A stretch of 64,000 bases of DNA from Oceanispirochaeta sp. M1. Lineage in GTDB: Bacteria; Spirochaetota; Spirochaetia; DSM-2461. The first letter of the stretch is position 1. Every line of letters starts with the position of its first letter. The position numbers and the translations under genes are program-made. The notes under the pieces were generated by a model. That model ran no database searches. It was given only the letters and a program-made list of their open reading frames with translations, and was not told the origin of the DNA. The stretch lies in assembly GCF_003346715.1 (NCBI RefSeq), contig NZ_QQPQ01000019.1:1-64000 (forward strand), in the 5' to 3' direction. Positions 45,448-53,811 of the stretch are shown piece after piece.

Positions 45448-46320
45448 ATGAATCTGAAGGAAGTAGTGCAGGAGGTTGAAGAGCAGATTGCAGGCTTATG
45501 GTACAATGACGCCTACATGACTGACATGATTAATAGAATTGATTACAGGAATTCAGAAAGAGACTCAGACTTTGAAATATTAGATCTTCAGCGTTTTTTT
45601 GCTACAAGGCCTCATGCATTACTGCAGAAGGATGTGCGCATGAATTTCTGGGCCATTCTTTACATAACAGAAGGTCATGGATTTCATTTTGTTGACTTGA
45701 TCCGTTTTCCCTATAAAAAAGGAGATATCGTATTTATTCAAAAAAATCAGATTCACCGTTTTGAGATTGCGGATGGGGTGAAGGGCTATATTGTTCATAT
45801 CAATGAGCCCTTTTTTTACAGGATAAAAGGGTTCAACGGAGAAGTCTTTCTGGATTTTGCAGATAAGGCTTCCGGTGTTCTCTCTTTTGATAGCTCTGCT
45901 GACAGCACAAACAGGACCCTCATCAACCTTTTACATAAAGAATATAACTGCATCACTGAGAAGTTCAATATTGAATTGATTGCCTCACTATTTGAAAGTT
46001 TTATTCTTGCCTTGAAATCTCAGCTCTCTATGGAGGAGAAGATCTTCCAGTCAAAGGATTATGAGAATTTCAAATTTTTCAGGCAGCTTGTTGAAGAGAA
46101 TTATTCCAGGACAAAGAGTGTGGAAGATTACTCCTGTATGATGAATCTATCCAGGAAGACAGTTAATCAGGCGAGTCGAAATGTAGCGGGACTATCTGCA
46201 AAGCAGTTTATTATCAATCGTGTTCTCCTGGAGATAAAACGGTATCTCCCGAGCAATTCAGATCCATATATAAGGATTTCGGCTATTCCGCAGCACTCTC
46301 TTATGATAAAAGTACTCTGA
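45448..46320 (+). pseudogene. AraC-family regulator truncated by a deletion
   Basis: Cupin-like N-terminal sensor (about 50-130) and an AraC DNA-binding domain that is cut short: the first helix-turn-helix (VEDYSCMMNLSRKTVNQASR) and linker helix ending LLEIKRYL are present, but the second helix-turn-helix is missing. From about 46242 the DNA codes instead, in another frame, for a phosphoesterase; the last 26 or so residues read here are out-of-frame phosphoesterase sequence. It probably cannot bind DNA normally. It follows the amino-acid import operon by 14 bases. Confidence 0.8.
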
Positions 46321-47111
46321 GCTACCTTATAGAACCGATTCCAGGTATCCAATTTTTGATGCTTGATACAAATCTATATAAGAATAACCTCAGTAATGGA
46401 TATTCAGATCCTTTAGGAGCTTTAGAGGATTCGACGAGATCCTGGATCAGAGAAAAGGCTGAGACTGCAAAGAAAGATAATAAAAAACTCTTCGTTGCCA
46501 TGCATCACAGTTTGATTGAACATAACATAATGGTAAGCCGCGGATTTACCATCCTGGACAATGATTCATTGATAGACATGTTCACTTCCCTTCAGATTGA
46601 GGCAGTTCTGTCAGGCCATATACATATACAGGATATTATCGAAGAGCTTAGGGGACGCGGCAAAATTTATGATATAGCGACCGGTGCATTTTCTGTGTTT
46701 CCTCATAACTATGGAATTCTGGAGTTCAGTGATAAGAACTGGATCTATGAGGCTGACAATGTTGATGTTGCAGGATGGGCTGGAGAGAAGGGGATCACAG
46801 ATAATAATTTACTTGATTTCGGTCAATACTCTGCAGATTTTTTCAATGGATTCTCCCATGATATGACGAGTAGATCTTTAGCAGAAGCTGGATATGAACC
46901 TTCAGAGATTTCTGAAATGTCCAGAATTGCCGGAATCCTGAATCTGAACTTTTTTGCCGGAACAGAAGAGAAGAATACCAGTGAGCTGGAGGGAGTTGAT
47001 CTGGAAAGTCTTTTTCAGGATTCTGATTCATTTCTGTTTAAGTATCTTGAGAGTATTGTCAGAGATTCGGAGCCCTCAGATAATTATCTTGCCAATGATA
47101 CCAGGCCTTAA
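46242..47111 (+). pseudogene. 5'-truncated metallophosphoesterase
   Basis: The frame starting at 46242 reads VSPEQFRSIYKDFGY and continues through LMLDTN, the metal-ligand motifs MHHS and SGHIHIQD, and DIATGAFSVFPHNYG, i.e. the C-terminal half of a calcineurin-like phosphoesterase. The N-terminal half with the DxH, GDxxD and GNHE motifs is absent, replaced by the AraC gene in another frame. An internal ATG at 46356 could start a 251-residue product, but this would lack half the active site. Both fragments are free of stops, so the deletion seems recent. Confidence 0.82.
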
Positions 47112-47137
47112 AAAATATCTATTAAGGCCCATCTGCT

Positions 47138-47896
47138 CTACTTTACAGTTAGTATATTTATATTATTCTCTTTAAAACTATCAATGTACTGACTGGGAAA
47201 TGTGTCGCATATAAGAGTATCTATCTTGTTCAGGTCGGCAACAGAGTAAATCGATATTTTATCAAACTTATTGTAATCGGCAATCAGGTACCAGCGCTGA
47301 GCCATGGTGGGGATATGCTTGAAAATATAAGTACTTATTATTGAATCTACAGTCAGTCCGGCTTTCAGGTCCAGTCCGGATGTACTTGTAAAGGCCTTAT
47401 TAACATATATATTTTCCAGCATGAGTTTGGGAGATTCCCAGCTGGAGAAGAGTGTTTTGCTGTCAGTACTCGTCACTTCTCCTCCTATTAAAAACACGCG
47501 GCTTGTATTTTTTATCAGATCCGGAAGGGCCGTTATATTATTTGTGACAACTGTAAGGTTCTGAATCCCGGCTAATTCTCTGGCGAGGATACAGCAAGTC
47601 CTGCCTGATCCGACAAAAATTGAATCTCCGTCAGCAATCTGTTCCCGTGCTTTTAGAGCCAGGGCTTTAAGAAGAGGATCTTTATACAGACTCTCCACGG
47701 GATCATCAGTTCTGGCAGATTGAGCAAGAGACGCTCCTCCGTAAAATCTAGTGGCAAATCCCTGGTTTTCCAGTTTAGCCAGATACTTCCTCACTGATAC
47801 TTTACTGACATTGAACTTTTCACTTAGTTCATTGACATATACTTTCCCTGTTTTGCTTAATAGAGCTTTTATCTCTTCAATTTGAATCTCTGCCAT
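47138..47896 (-). CDS. DeoR-family transcriptional regulator
   Basis: 252 residues. N-terminal winged helix (IEEIKALLSKTGKVYVNELSEKF in part; VSKVSVRKYLAKLENQG) followed by the DeoR effector domain with GDSIFVGSGRTC, the ribose-5-phosphate-isomerase-like phosphosugar site, and VNKAFTSTSGLD. Members are repressors released by a phosphorylated sugar intermediate. It is divergent from the aldehyde dehydrogenase operon, which it probably controls through the direct repeats between them. Confidence 0.9.
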   Translation of the reverse strand: MAEIQIEEIKALLSKTGKVYVNELSEKFNVSKVSVRKYLAKLENQGFATRFYGGASLAQSARTDDPVESLYKDPLLKALALKAREQIADGDSIFVGSGRTCCILARELAGIQNLTVVTNNITALPDLIKNTSRVFLIGGEVTSTDSKTLFSSWESPKLMLENIYVNKAFTSTSGLDLKAGLTVDSIISTYIFKHIPTMAQRWYLIADYNKFDKISIYSVADLNKIDTLICDTFPSQYIDSFKENNINILTVK

Positions 47897-47953
47897 GGTT
47901 TTTACCTCTGTAAACTTAATTATCTCTACATTAAAACAAAATCAAAAAAACAT

Positions 47954-47974
47954 CAATCGAAACACAATCGAAAC
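47954..47974. promoter_or_regulatory. Direct repeat, candidate DeoR-family operator
   Basis: CAATCGAAAC occurs at 47954-47963 and again at 47965-47974, an 11-bp period, about one helical turn. The repeats lie in the divergent region between the DeoR regulator and the aldehyde dehydrogenase operon, the expected place for its operator. Confidence 0.65.
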
Positions 47975-48052
47975 TTTACAGTTCCGATGGAAAGGGTTAA
48001 ACTATCATTAAGTAAGAGCAAACGTATGCTTAGGTGCATTTTGGAGGATACA

Positions 48053-49465
48053 ATGAGTCAAGATCGAAACAAGCCGGTAGAATATATAAGAGAATTGATG
48101 AACAGAGCCCGTAAGGCACAGAAAATCGCTGAAGGCTTCTCTCAGGAGAAGGTGGATGAGCTGGCTGCGGCTATTACCTGGGAGATTGTTGCAAACGATA
48201 AGCTGGTGCAGGAACTTGCTGAGTTTTCATATGATGAATGCCGTCTCGGAGATGTCCAGTCCAAGTATATAAAAGTCACTGCAAAATGCAGGGGTGTATA
48301 TTTTGATGTAAAAGATGTCAAAACCGTAGGTATCTGCGAAGAGATAAAAGGAAAAGGACTTGTCCGAATTTCTAAACCAGCAGGAGTTATCGGATCTCTG
48401 GTTCCCAGTACTCAGTCTGAAATGCATCCTCTTATTCAGGCTATTTTTGCTGTGAAAGCCCGTGATGCCGTAATCTTCTCACCACATCCCCGTGGTAAAC
48501 GCACATGTGCCAAAACAGTTCAGCTCATACGAGATGTAATGAAGAAGTATGATGCTCCCGAAGACCTCTTTATCCCTATTGAAGAGCCTTCCATTCCCCT
48601 TACCAATGAATTGATGTCTCAGTGTGATCTGGTTATGGCCACAGGCGGACAGCCCATGGTACATGCCGCATACAGTTCCGGAACTCCAGCCTATGGTGTG
48701 GGAGCCGGAAACTCCATGATTCACATAGATAAGACAGCCGACCTGGCTGATGCAGCTGTTAAAATAAAGGCAAGCAAAACTTTTGATACCGCCGCAGGCT
48801 GTTCCTGTGATAACAGCATTATCATTGATGAAACTGTATATGACGCCATGTTGGATGAGTTTAAAAAAGTAGGTGCCCATATGCTGAATACCGCAGAGAA
48901 GGCTAAAGTTCAGAAAGCCATCTGGCCCAACTGGCCTGCGGATCATGTATTAAACCGTGATATTGTTGCATCCCCTATTGAAAACATAGTTAAAATCGCA
49001 GGTATTGAGGTTCCCGAAGGTACAAGCTTCCTTCTGGTGGAAGAAGAAAAAACAGGTGAAGCAACACCTTTCTCAGGTGAAAAGATGAGCCTGGTATCCA
49101 CTATTTACAAAAGCAGTGATATTGATGAAGTTATCCGTATCTCCAATGAGAACCATGCCTATTCAGGTGCCGGGCACTCTGTGGGTATTTACTCAAAAAC
49201 TCCTGAAAATATTGATAAATATGCGCTGGAAACTTATACCACCAGAGTTGTTGTCAACCAGGCACAGGGGGCCACCAATACGGGAAGTTGGACCAGTGGA
49301 ATGCCTTTCACAAGCTCTCTGGGCTGCGGAACCTGGGGTGGAAACAGTGTTTCTGAGAACATCGAGCTTAAGCACTATATGAATAATACCTGGGTTATAC
49401 GTGAAATCCCCAGTCGACAGCCTACTGACGAAGAACTTTTCGCCGGATTTACAGCTCGTAAGTAA
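48053..49465 (+). CDS. Acylating (CoA-dependent) aldehyde dehydrogenase
   Basis: 470-residue NAD(P)- and CoA-dependent aldehyde dehydrogenase of the EutE/SauS/AdhE-N type, oxidising an aldehyde to an acyl-CoA. The catalytic Cys lies in KTFDTAAGCSCDNS, a variant of the usual TFDNxTxC; the cofactor region SKPAGVIGSLVPSTQS near 109 is family-like. The long in-frame extension to 47882 is ignored because GGAGG precedes the ATG at 48053 by seven bases. First gene of the operon continuing with a CoA-transferase. Substrate unknown; sulfoacetaldehyde, glycolaldehyde and succinate semialdehyde dehydrogenases share this architecture. Confidence 0.85.
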   Translation: MSQDRNKPVEYIRELMNRARKAQKIAEGFSQEKVDELAAAITWEIVANDKLVQELAEFSYDECRLGDVQSKYIKVTAKCRGVYFDVKDVKTVGICEEIKGKGLVRISKPAGVIGSLVPSTQSEMHPLIQAIFAVKARDAVIFSPHPRGKRTCAKTVQLIRDVMKKYDAPEDLFIPIEEPSIPLTNELMSQCDLVMATGGQPMVHAAYSSGTPAYGVGAGNSMIHIDKTADLADAAVKIKASKTFDTAAGCSCDNSIIIDETVYDAMLDEFKKVGAHMLNTAEKAKVQKAIWPNWPADHVLNRDIVASPIENIVKIAGIEVPEGTSFLLVEEEKTGEATPFSGEKMSLVSTIYKSSDIDEVIRISNENHAYSGAGHSVGIYSKTPENIDKYALETYTTRVVVNQAQGATNTGSWTSGMPFTSSLGCGTWGGNSVSENIELKHYMNNTWVIREIPSRQPTDEELFAGFTARK

Positions 49466-49480
49466 AGGGAGTCCTAATCT

Positions 49481-50941
49481 ATGGATGTGATGAGTTTAAA
49501 ACTTACTCCCGAAGAAGCCGCGTCTGTCATCAAAGACGGTATGACCATAGCCATGAGTGGCTGGGCCATGGCGGGATATCCCAAAGCTATCCCGGAAGAA
49601 CTTGTGAAACGGAAACAGGCTGGTGAGAATCTCTCCATTAAGCTGATTACCGGGGCCAACGTACCCTGGCTGGATGAAAAGCTCGGCAATGAGGGCATTG
49701 TTAAACGGAGAGTCCCTATGGTTGCCGGAAGAGCTCTTTCATCACAGGCGAATAATGGTTCCCTGAATTATGTGGAGCAGCAGATGTGCAAAATGCCCCG
49801 TCTTCTGAAGAGTGGAAGTTTCGGAAGTATTGATGTTGCTGTTGTGGAAGCCCTGGGGTTTGATAAAGAGGGCAATCTTATTCCTTCCAGCTCTATAGGC
49901 ATGACTCACTATCTGATGGATGCTGCAAAAGAAATTATCGTGGAGATCAATTCGGCTCAACCGCTAATCCTGAAAGAGCTTCATGATCTCCATATTCCTG
50001 CACCGGCTCCTGAAACAAGACCTATCCCACTGCTGAGAACCGGACAGAGAATCGGACAGGGTGCTATTCCGGTGGATAGCTCAAAAATTAGCGGCATTGT
50101 GGAAACTTCTATCCCCGAACGGATGACTGCCCAGGCGAAGGGGACCGAGCTTACGAATAAAATAGCCGGTTGTCTGTTTGAGTTTCTTGAAAAGGAATAC
50201 GAAGCTGATCTTCCCCCGATTCAGACTGGGTTCGGTGGATTAGCAGATTCAATTGCCCATGCCTTTCAGCATTCAAAATTCGAGAATCTTGAATTTTTCT
50301 GTGGTGGTGTGACTGAGCCGGTTCTGGAGCTGTTGGCTTCAGGTAAGGCTGCGGCCGTATCCACTGGAGGAATCGGAATCAGTGACAGGGTCATTGAGAT
50401 TCTGGAAAATACTCCTGATCTTTCAGACAAACTTGTTATTCGCAACGGTGATATTACAAACGGAGCAGAAATAATCGGACGTTTGGGGCTTATTGCTTTG
50501 AATACGGGGATTGAGATAGATATCTATGGCAATGTTAATTCCAGCCATATCGCAGGGAGCCGGGTAGTGAATGGGATAGGCGGGGGAGCAGGCTTTGCTC
50601 AGAATGCGGGACTTTCCATCTTACTGATTCCTTCTGTCGCCAGGGGTGGTGCTATTTCCGGGATTGTTCCAATGGTTTCCCATCAGGATATCAGCGAACA
50701 CGATATTGATGTGGTGGTAACAGAGAACGGCATTGCCGATCTCCGCGGTCTGGATGACTTGGAACGGGCGGAAGCTATTATCGGAAACTGCGCGTCTGAA
50801 ACTTATAGAGAGCAGTTATCCGCTTATCTCAATAAATCAAAAGAACTGTGCGGCGGACACCATCCTCAGCTTCCGGTAGATGCCTTTGAGTGGTATCGAA
50901 GATTGAAGGACGAAGGTTCGATGCTGGAGAAAAAAGTATGA
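49481..50941 (+). CDS. Acetyl-CoA hydrolase/transferase-family CoA-transferase
   Basis: 486 residues of the class that includes succinyl-CoA:acetate and 4-hydroxybutyrate CoA-transferases. The C-terminal half carries NGIGGGAGFAQNA and VVVTENGIADLRGLD, where the Glu of VTENG is the expected CoA-bound catalytic residue. It starts 16 bases after the aldehyde dehydrogenase, so the acyl-CoA made there is the likely CoA donor, with free acid released or the CoA moved to acetate for energy conservation. Direction and acids are inference. Confidence 0.85.
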   Translation: MDVMSLKLTPEEAASVIKDGMTIAMSGWAMAGYPKAIPEELVKRKQAGENLSIKLITGANVPWLDEKLGNEGIVKRRVPMVAGRALSSQANNGSLNYVEQQMCKMPRLLKSGSFGSIDVAVVEALGFDKEGNLIPSSSIGMTHYLMDAAKEIIVEINSAQPLILKELHDLHIPAPAPETRPIPLLRTGQRIGQGAIPVDSSKISGIVETSIPERMTAQAKGTELTNKIAGCLFEFLEKEYEADLPPIQTGFGGLADSIAHAFQHSKFENLEFFCGGVTEPVLELLASGKAAAVSTGGIGISDRVIEILENTPDLSDKLVIRNGDITNGAEIIGRLGLIALNTGIEIDIYGNVNSSHIAGSRVVNGIGGGAGFAQNAGLSILLIPSVARGGAISGIVPMVSHQDISEHDIDVVVTENGIADLRGLDDLERAEAIIGNCASETYREQLSAYLNKSKELCGGHHPQLPVDAFEWYRRLKDEGSMLEKKV

Positions 50942-51825
50942 ATAAAATAGAGATCCATGAAGTCGGTCCAAGAGATGGGTTTCAGAATGTTAAAGAATAT
51001 ATTCCTCTGGAAACCAGAATCCATATTATTGAGGGACTCCTTAGGGCGGGAATAAAACATATTCAGATTACATCCTTTGTGAGTCCTAAAGCAATCCCTC
51101 AGATGAGAGAAGCCAGGGAGCTGACAGAATACTGTCTTGCAAATCATAAGGATGCTGATTTTTTTGCACTTGTTCCCAATCTGCGGGGTGCCGCTGCTGC
51201 CTGGGACGCAGGTCTCAGAAAAGTTTCCTATGTCGTTTCCCTGAGTGAGAGTCACAATAAGGCAAACATCAGACGATCCCATGATGAATCATTTGCAGAA
51301 TTTGAAAAGATTATTTCTGAGTATCCAGAGCTGGATATCTGTCTAGATCTGGCAACCACCTTTGCCTGTCCTTTTGAGGGTATGAAAACTGCAGAAGATG
51401 TACTGCCCTTTCTCAAACCCTATGTTGAGAGCGGCATCAGGACAGTTAATCTCTGCGACACTATCGGTATGGCCAATCCGGCTCAGGTAAGAACAATTAT
51501 CAAGGCTGTTAAGGAAGAATACCCTTCGCTGGATTTGCTGGTTCATATTCATGATACCCGTAATATGGGAATGGTAAATACTCTGGCTGCCATCGAGTGT
51601 GGTGTAGATAAGGTTCAATCCACTCTGGGAGGACTGGGGGGCTGCCCCTTTGCACCGGGAGCTTCAGGGAATCTTGCTACAGAGGATCTGGTTCATATGC
51701 TTTGTGAAATGGGCTATGAGATGAATATAGATGTACAGAAAATGATAGAGCTTGCTAAATTCCAGGCAGGGGCAATCCCTGATGGTCAGTTCAGCGGGCA
51801 TCTTTATACAATTAGTAAGGAGTAA
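50938..51825 (+). CDS. HMG-CoA lyase-like aldolase of the DRE-TIM family
   Basis: 295-residue TIM-barrel lyase. VGPRDGFQN near residue 9 holds the metal/substrate Arg-Asp pair; LCDTIGMANP, HIHDTRNMG (metal His pair) and the active-site Cys loop GGLGGCPFAPGASGNLATED are all present, the last being the HMG-CoA lyase signature. It would split a 3-hydroxy-3-carboxymethyl-type acyl-CoA into two pieces. Whether hydroxymethylglutaryl-CoA or a relative is the true substrate is not known. It overlaps the CoA-transferase gene by ATGA, tying the two functions together. Confidence 0.87.
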   Translation: MNKIEIHEVGPRDGFQNVKEYIPLETRIHIIEGLLRAGIKHIQITSFVSPKAIPQMREARELTEYCLANHKDADFFALVPNLRGAAAAWDAGLRKVSYVVSLSESHNKANIRRSHDESFAEFEKIISEYPELDICLDLATTFACPFEGMKTAEDVLPFLKPYVESGIRTVNLCDTIGMANPAQVRTIIKAVKEEYPSLDLLVHIHDTRNMGMVNTLAAIECGVDKVQSTLGGLGGCPFAPGASGNLATEDLVHMLCEMGYEMNIDVQKMIELAKFQAGAIPDGQFSGHLYTISKE

Positions 51826-51831
51826 ATCGGA

Positions 51832-52668
51832 ATGTTAGAAGATTATACGATTGAAGAAATCCAGCAGAAAACTGTGGAGATGCGGCGTGATGTAATTGAG
51901 ATGGGGTATGCTGCCCGGGGCCGGGGAGCTCATTTTGGTCCTGCCATGTCCAGTATAGAAATTATAGCCAGCCTTTTTTTCAAGGTGATGAACCATGACC
52001 CTGAAAATCCGGAAATGCCCGAGCGTGACCGTTTTGTTCAAAGTAAGGGACATGCCTGTCTCTCCTATTATGCGGGCCTTATCGAGGCAACTTATATTCC
52101 GAAAGATGATATGTATACCTTCAAGGGTGACGGCAGTTATCTGTCAGGTCATCCCAGTCGAAATCTGAAACACGGGATCGAAGTTTCTTCAGGAAGCCTT
52201 GGGAATGGATTTTCCGTAGCCTGTGGAATGGCTAAGGCAGCCAAAATCCAGAAAAAAGATCATAAGGTTTACTGCCTTGTGGGTGACGGCGAGTGCAATG
52301 AAGGAATTATCTGGGAAGCGGCTATGAATGCCAGAAAGAATAAGCTGGATAATCTCGTGGCCATCGTCGACAGGAATGGTGTTCAGCTCGCAGGTAAAAC
52401 CAGTGACATCATGGATGTGGATCTGATCTCTCTCTGGAAGGCTGTAGGATGGGAAGTTCTGGTTGTTGAAGAAGGCAACGATGTTGCCTCAATGATTGCC
52501 GCCCTAAAGCAGATGAAGGATTCGAAGAACGGAAAACCTCATGTGATTATTGCCAATACAATAAAGGGGAAAGGTATTTCCTATATGGAAGGCAGCCTGA
52601 ACTGGCATGCCTGTTCTATGAACCAGGAGCATTACGAACTAGCTGTTTCCGAGCTGGCAGACGCATAG
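51832..52668 (+). CDS. Transketolase, N-terminal subunit
   Basis: 278-residue thiamine-diphosphate-binding half of a split transketolase. It shows SKGHACLSYYAGL, the cofactor motif GDGECNEGIIWEAAMNARKNKLDN (GDGE then N) and GHPSRN near 110. Split transketolases of this type form heterotetramers with the C-terminal subunit and often act in special sugar routes (for example apulose 4-phosphate or sulfo-sugar transketolases) rather than the general pentose pathway. It starts six bases after the lyase gene. Confidence 0.9.
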   Translation: MLEDYTIEEIQQKTVEMRRDVIEMGYAARGRGAHFGPAMSSIEIIASLFFKVMNHDPENPEMPERDRFVQSKGHACLSYYAGLIEATYIPKDDMYTFKGDGSYLSGHPSRNLKHGIEVSSGSLGNGFSVACGMAKAAKIQKKDHKVYCLVGDGECNEGIIWEAAMNARKNKLDNLVAIVDRNGVQLAGKTSDIMDVDLISLWKAVGWEVLVVEEGNDVASMIAALKQMKDSKNGKPHVIIANTIKGKGISYMEGSLNWHACSMNQEHYELAVSELADA

Positions 52669-52677
52669 CTTCGATGA

Positions 52678-52746
52678 CCCCTCAGGGGAGTGGGGCCGAG
52701 AGACGGCCCTTCATAAATTAACCGCCGGTGCTGAGATGCAGCCCGG
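52678..52746 (+). other. Structured, GC-rich intercistronic stretch between transketolase halves
   Basis: Three possible hairpins follow each other in the 96-base gap: CCCC-TCA-GGGG (52678-52688), GGGCCG-AGAGA-CGGCCC (52693-52709) and CCGG(T)GCTG-AGATG-CAGCCCGG (52725-52746). The gap is much richer in GC than its surroundings and ends in a good ribosome site (ataggaga) for the second subunit. I recognise no known riboswitch. Confidence 0.5.
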
Positions 52747-52764
52747 TCAGATAGGAGACATAGA

Positions 52765-53730
52765 ATGAGCAAATTGCCTTTAGATAAACTTCAGGAATGG
52801 TCAAACGCAGGACATCGGACAGTTCTGGGAGATACTCTGGTCATGATGGCTGCAGATATTCCCGAGTTGTGTACAGTAACTGCTGACTTAACACCAACCG
52901 CACGTCTTACGAAATTCAGAGATACTTATCCCGACAGGTTTTTCGATGTGGGGATAGCCGAGCAGAATCTCGTCGACTTCACAGCCGGACTGGCTGTGGA
53001 AGGAGTTCTTCCCTTCGCCGTAGCCCTGGCTGCGATAGTCCCCATGAGGGCGGCTGAACAGATGCGCGTTACCATGGGTTATATGAATTTGAATGCAAAA
53101 GTCATAAGCATTGAAGCAGGCGTAAGATTCGGACCTCTGGGGAATACACATTATGCAATGGACGATATGGCAGTTACCCGGGCAATTCCTAATTTTACAG
53201 TTATTTCCCCTTCTGATCCTCTGCAGCTGTATAAGGCTCTTTATGCAGTAGCTGAACATGATGGACCCGTATATATGCGCCTCACAGGAGGTCCCGGATA
53301 TCCGGTGCTTTACTCTGAGGATTTTGACTTTCAGATTGGTAAAGCCATTGAATACAGACCTGGTAAGGATGTGGCCATTATTTCAAGCGGTTCGCTCCTT
53401 GCAGAGGCTGTCTCTGCAGCAGATATTCTTCAGGAAAAGGGTATTTCAGCAAGAGTCATAGACATGCATACAGTAAAACCACTGGATACTGATATTCTGG
53501 ACAGTGTTTTTTCTGATAATAAGCTGATTCTTACAGTTGAGGAGCACAGTTCCATTGGAGGACTGGGTGCCGCAGTTGCAGAGTATAAGGCAGGATTTTC
53601 CAATACTCCCAAACAGATCATTGCCAGTCTTGGAGATAAGTTTCAGAAACTTGGTGATCATGAATTCCTATTGAAGGAAAATGGTTTGAAAGCTCCCGAG
53701 CTGGCAGCCATTGCGGAAGCCAATTTATAA
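52765..53730 (+). CDS. Transketolase, C-terminal subunit
   Basis: 321-residue partner with the pyrimidine-binding domain (VLGDTLVMMAADIPELCTVT in part; FFDVGIAEQNLVDFTAGLA with the catalytic Glu in IAEQN) and the C-terminal transketolase domain (VIDMHTVKPLD, VEEHSSIGGLG). Together with the upstream subunit it makes a complete enzyme moving a two-carbon ketol unit. It closes the operon, with a terminator right after. Confidence 0.9.
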   Translation: MSKLPLDKLQEWSNAGHRTVLGDTLVMMAADIPELCTVTADLTPTARLTKFRDTYPDRFFDVGIAEQNLVDFTAGLAVEGVLPFAVALAAIVPMRAAEQMRVTMGYMNLNAKVISIEAGVRFGPLGNTHYAMDDMAVTRAIPNFTVISPSDPLQLYKALYAVAEHDGPVYMRLTGGPGYPVLYSEDFDFQIGKAIEYRPGKDVAIISSGSLLAEAVSAADILQEKGISARVIDMHTVKPLDTDILDSVFSDNKLILTVEEHSSIGGLGAAVAEYKAGFSNTPKQIIASLGDKFQKLGDHEFLLKENGLKAPELAAIAEANL

Positions 53731-53754
53731 AGCCCATTAATTGTTAATATATAT

Positions 53755-53785
53755 AATGACCCTGGAGAATAGTGTCAGGGTCATT
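53755..53785. terminator. Terminator after the transketolase operon
   Basis: Arms aatgaccctg (53755-53764) and cagggtcatt (53776-53785) around an 11-base loop, followed by ttatataatt. It lies between the converging transketolase and LacI genes and can work in both directions. Confidence 0.85.
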
Positions 53786-53811
53786 TTATATAATTGGTAA
53801 AAAGGAGAGTC

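Noticed and set aside
46356-47111. Intact phosphoesterase starting at the internal ATG
   Set aside because: It would lack the N-terminal metal-binding motifs, and the matching upstream sequence is visible in the same frame before the ATG.
47882-48052. 57-residue extension of the aldehyde dehydrogenase
   Set aside because: Covers the DeoR operator region and lacks a ribosome site; GGAGG precedes the ATG at 48053.
52690-52712. Guanidine-I (ykkC) riboswitch fragment, because of GGCCGAGAGA
   Set aside because: Only this short hairpin loop resembles the motif; the other conserved parts are missing.
52678-52764. Thiamine diphosphate riboswitch between the transketolase genes (contains CTGAGA)
   Set aside because: The hexamer is present, but the ACCC and CCTGATC-type conserved segments and the three-way arrangement are not, and the stems do not fit the aptamer.
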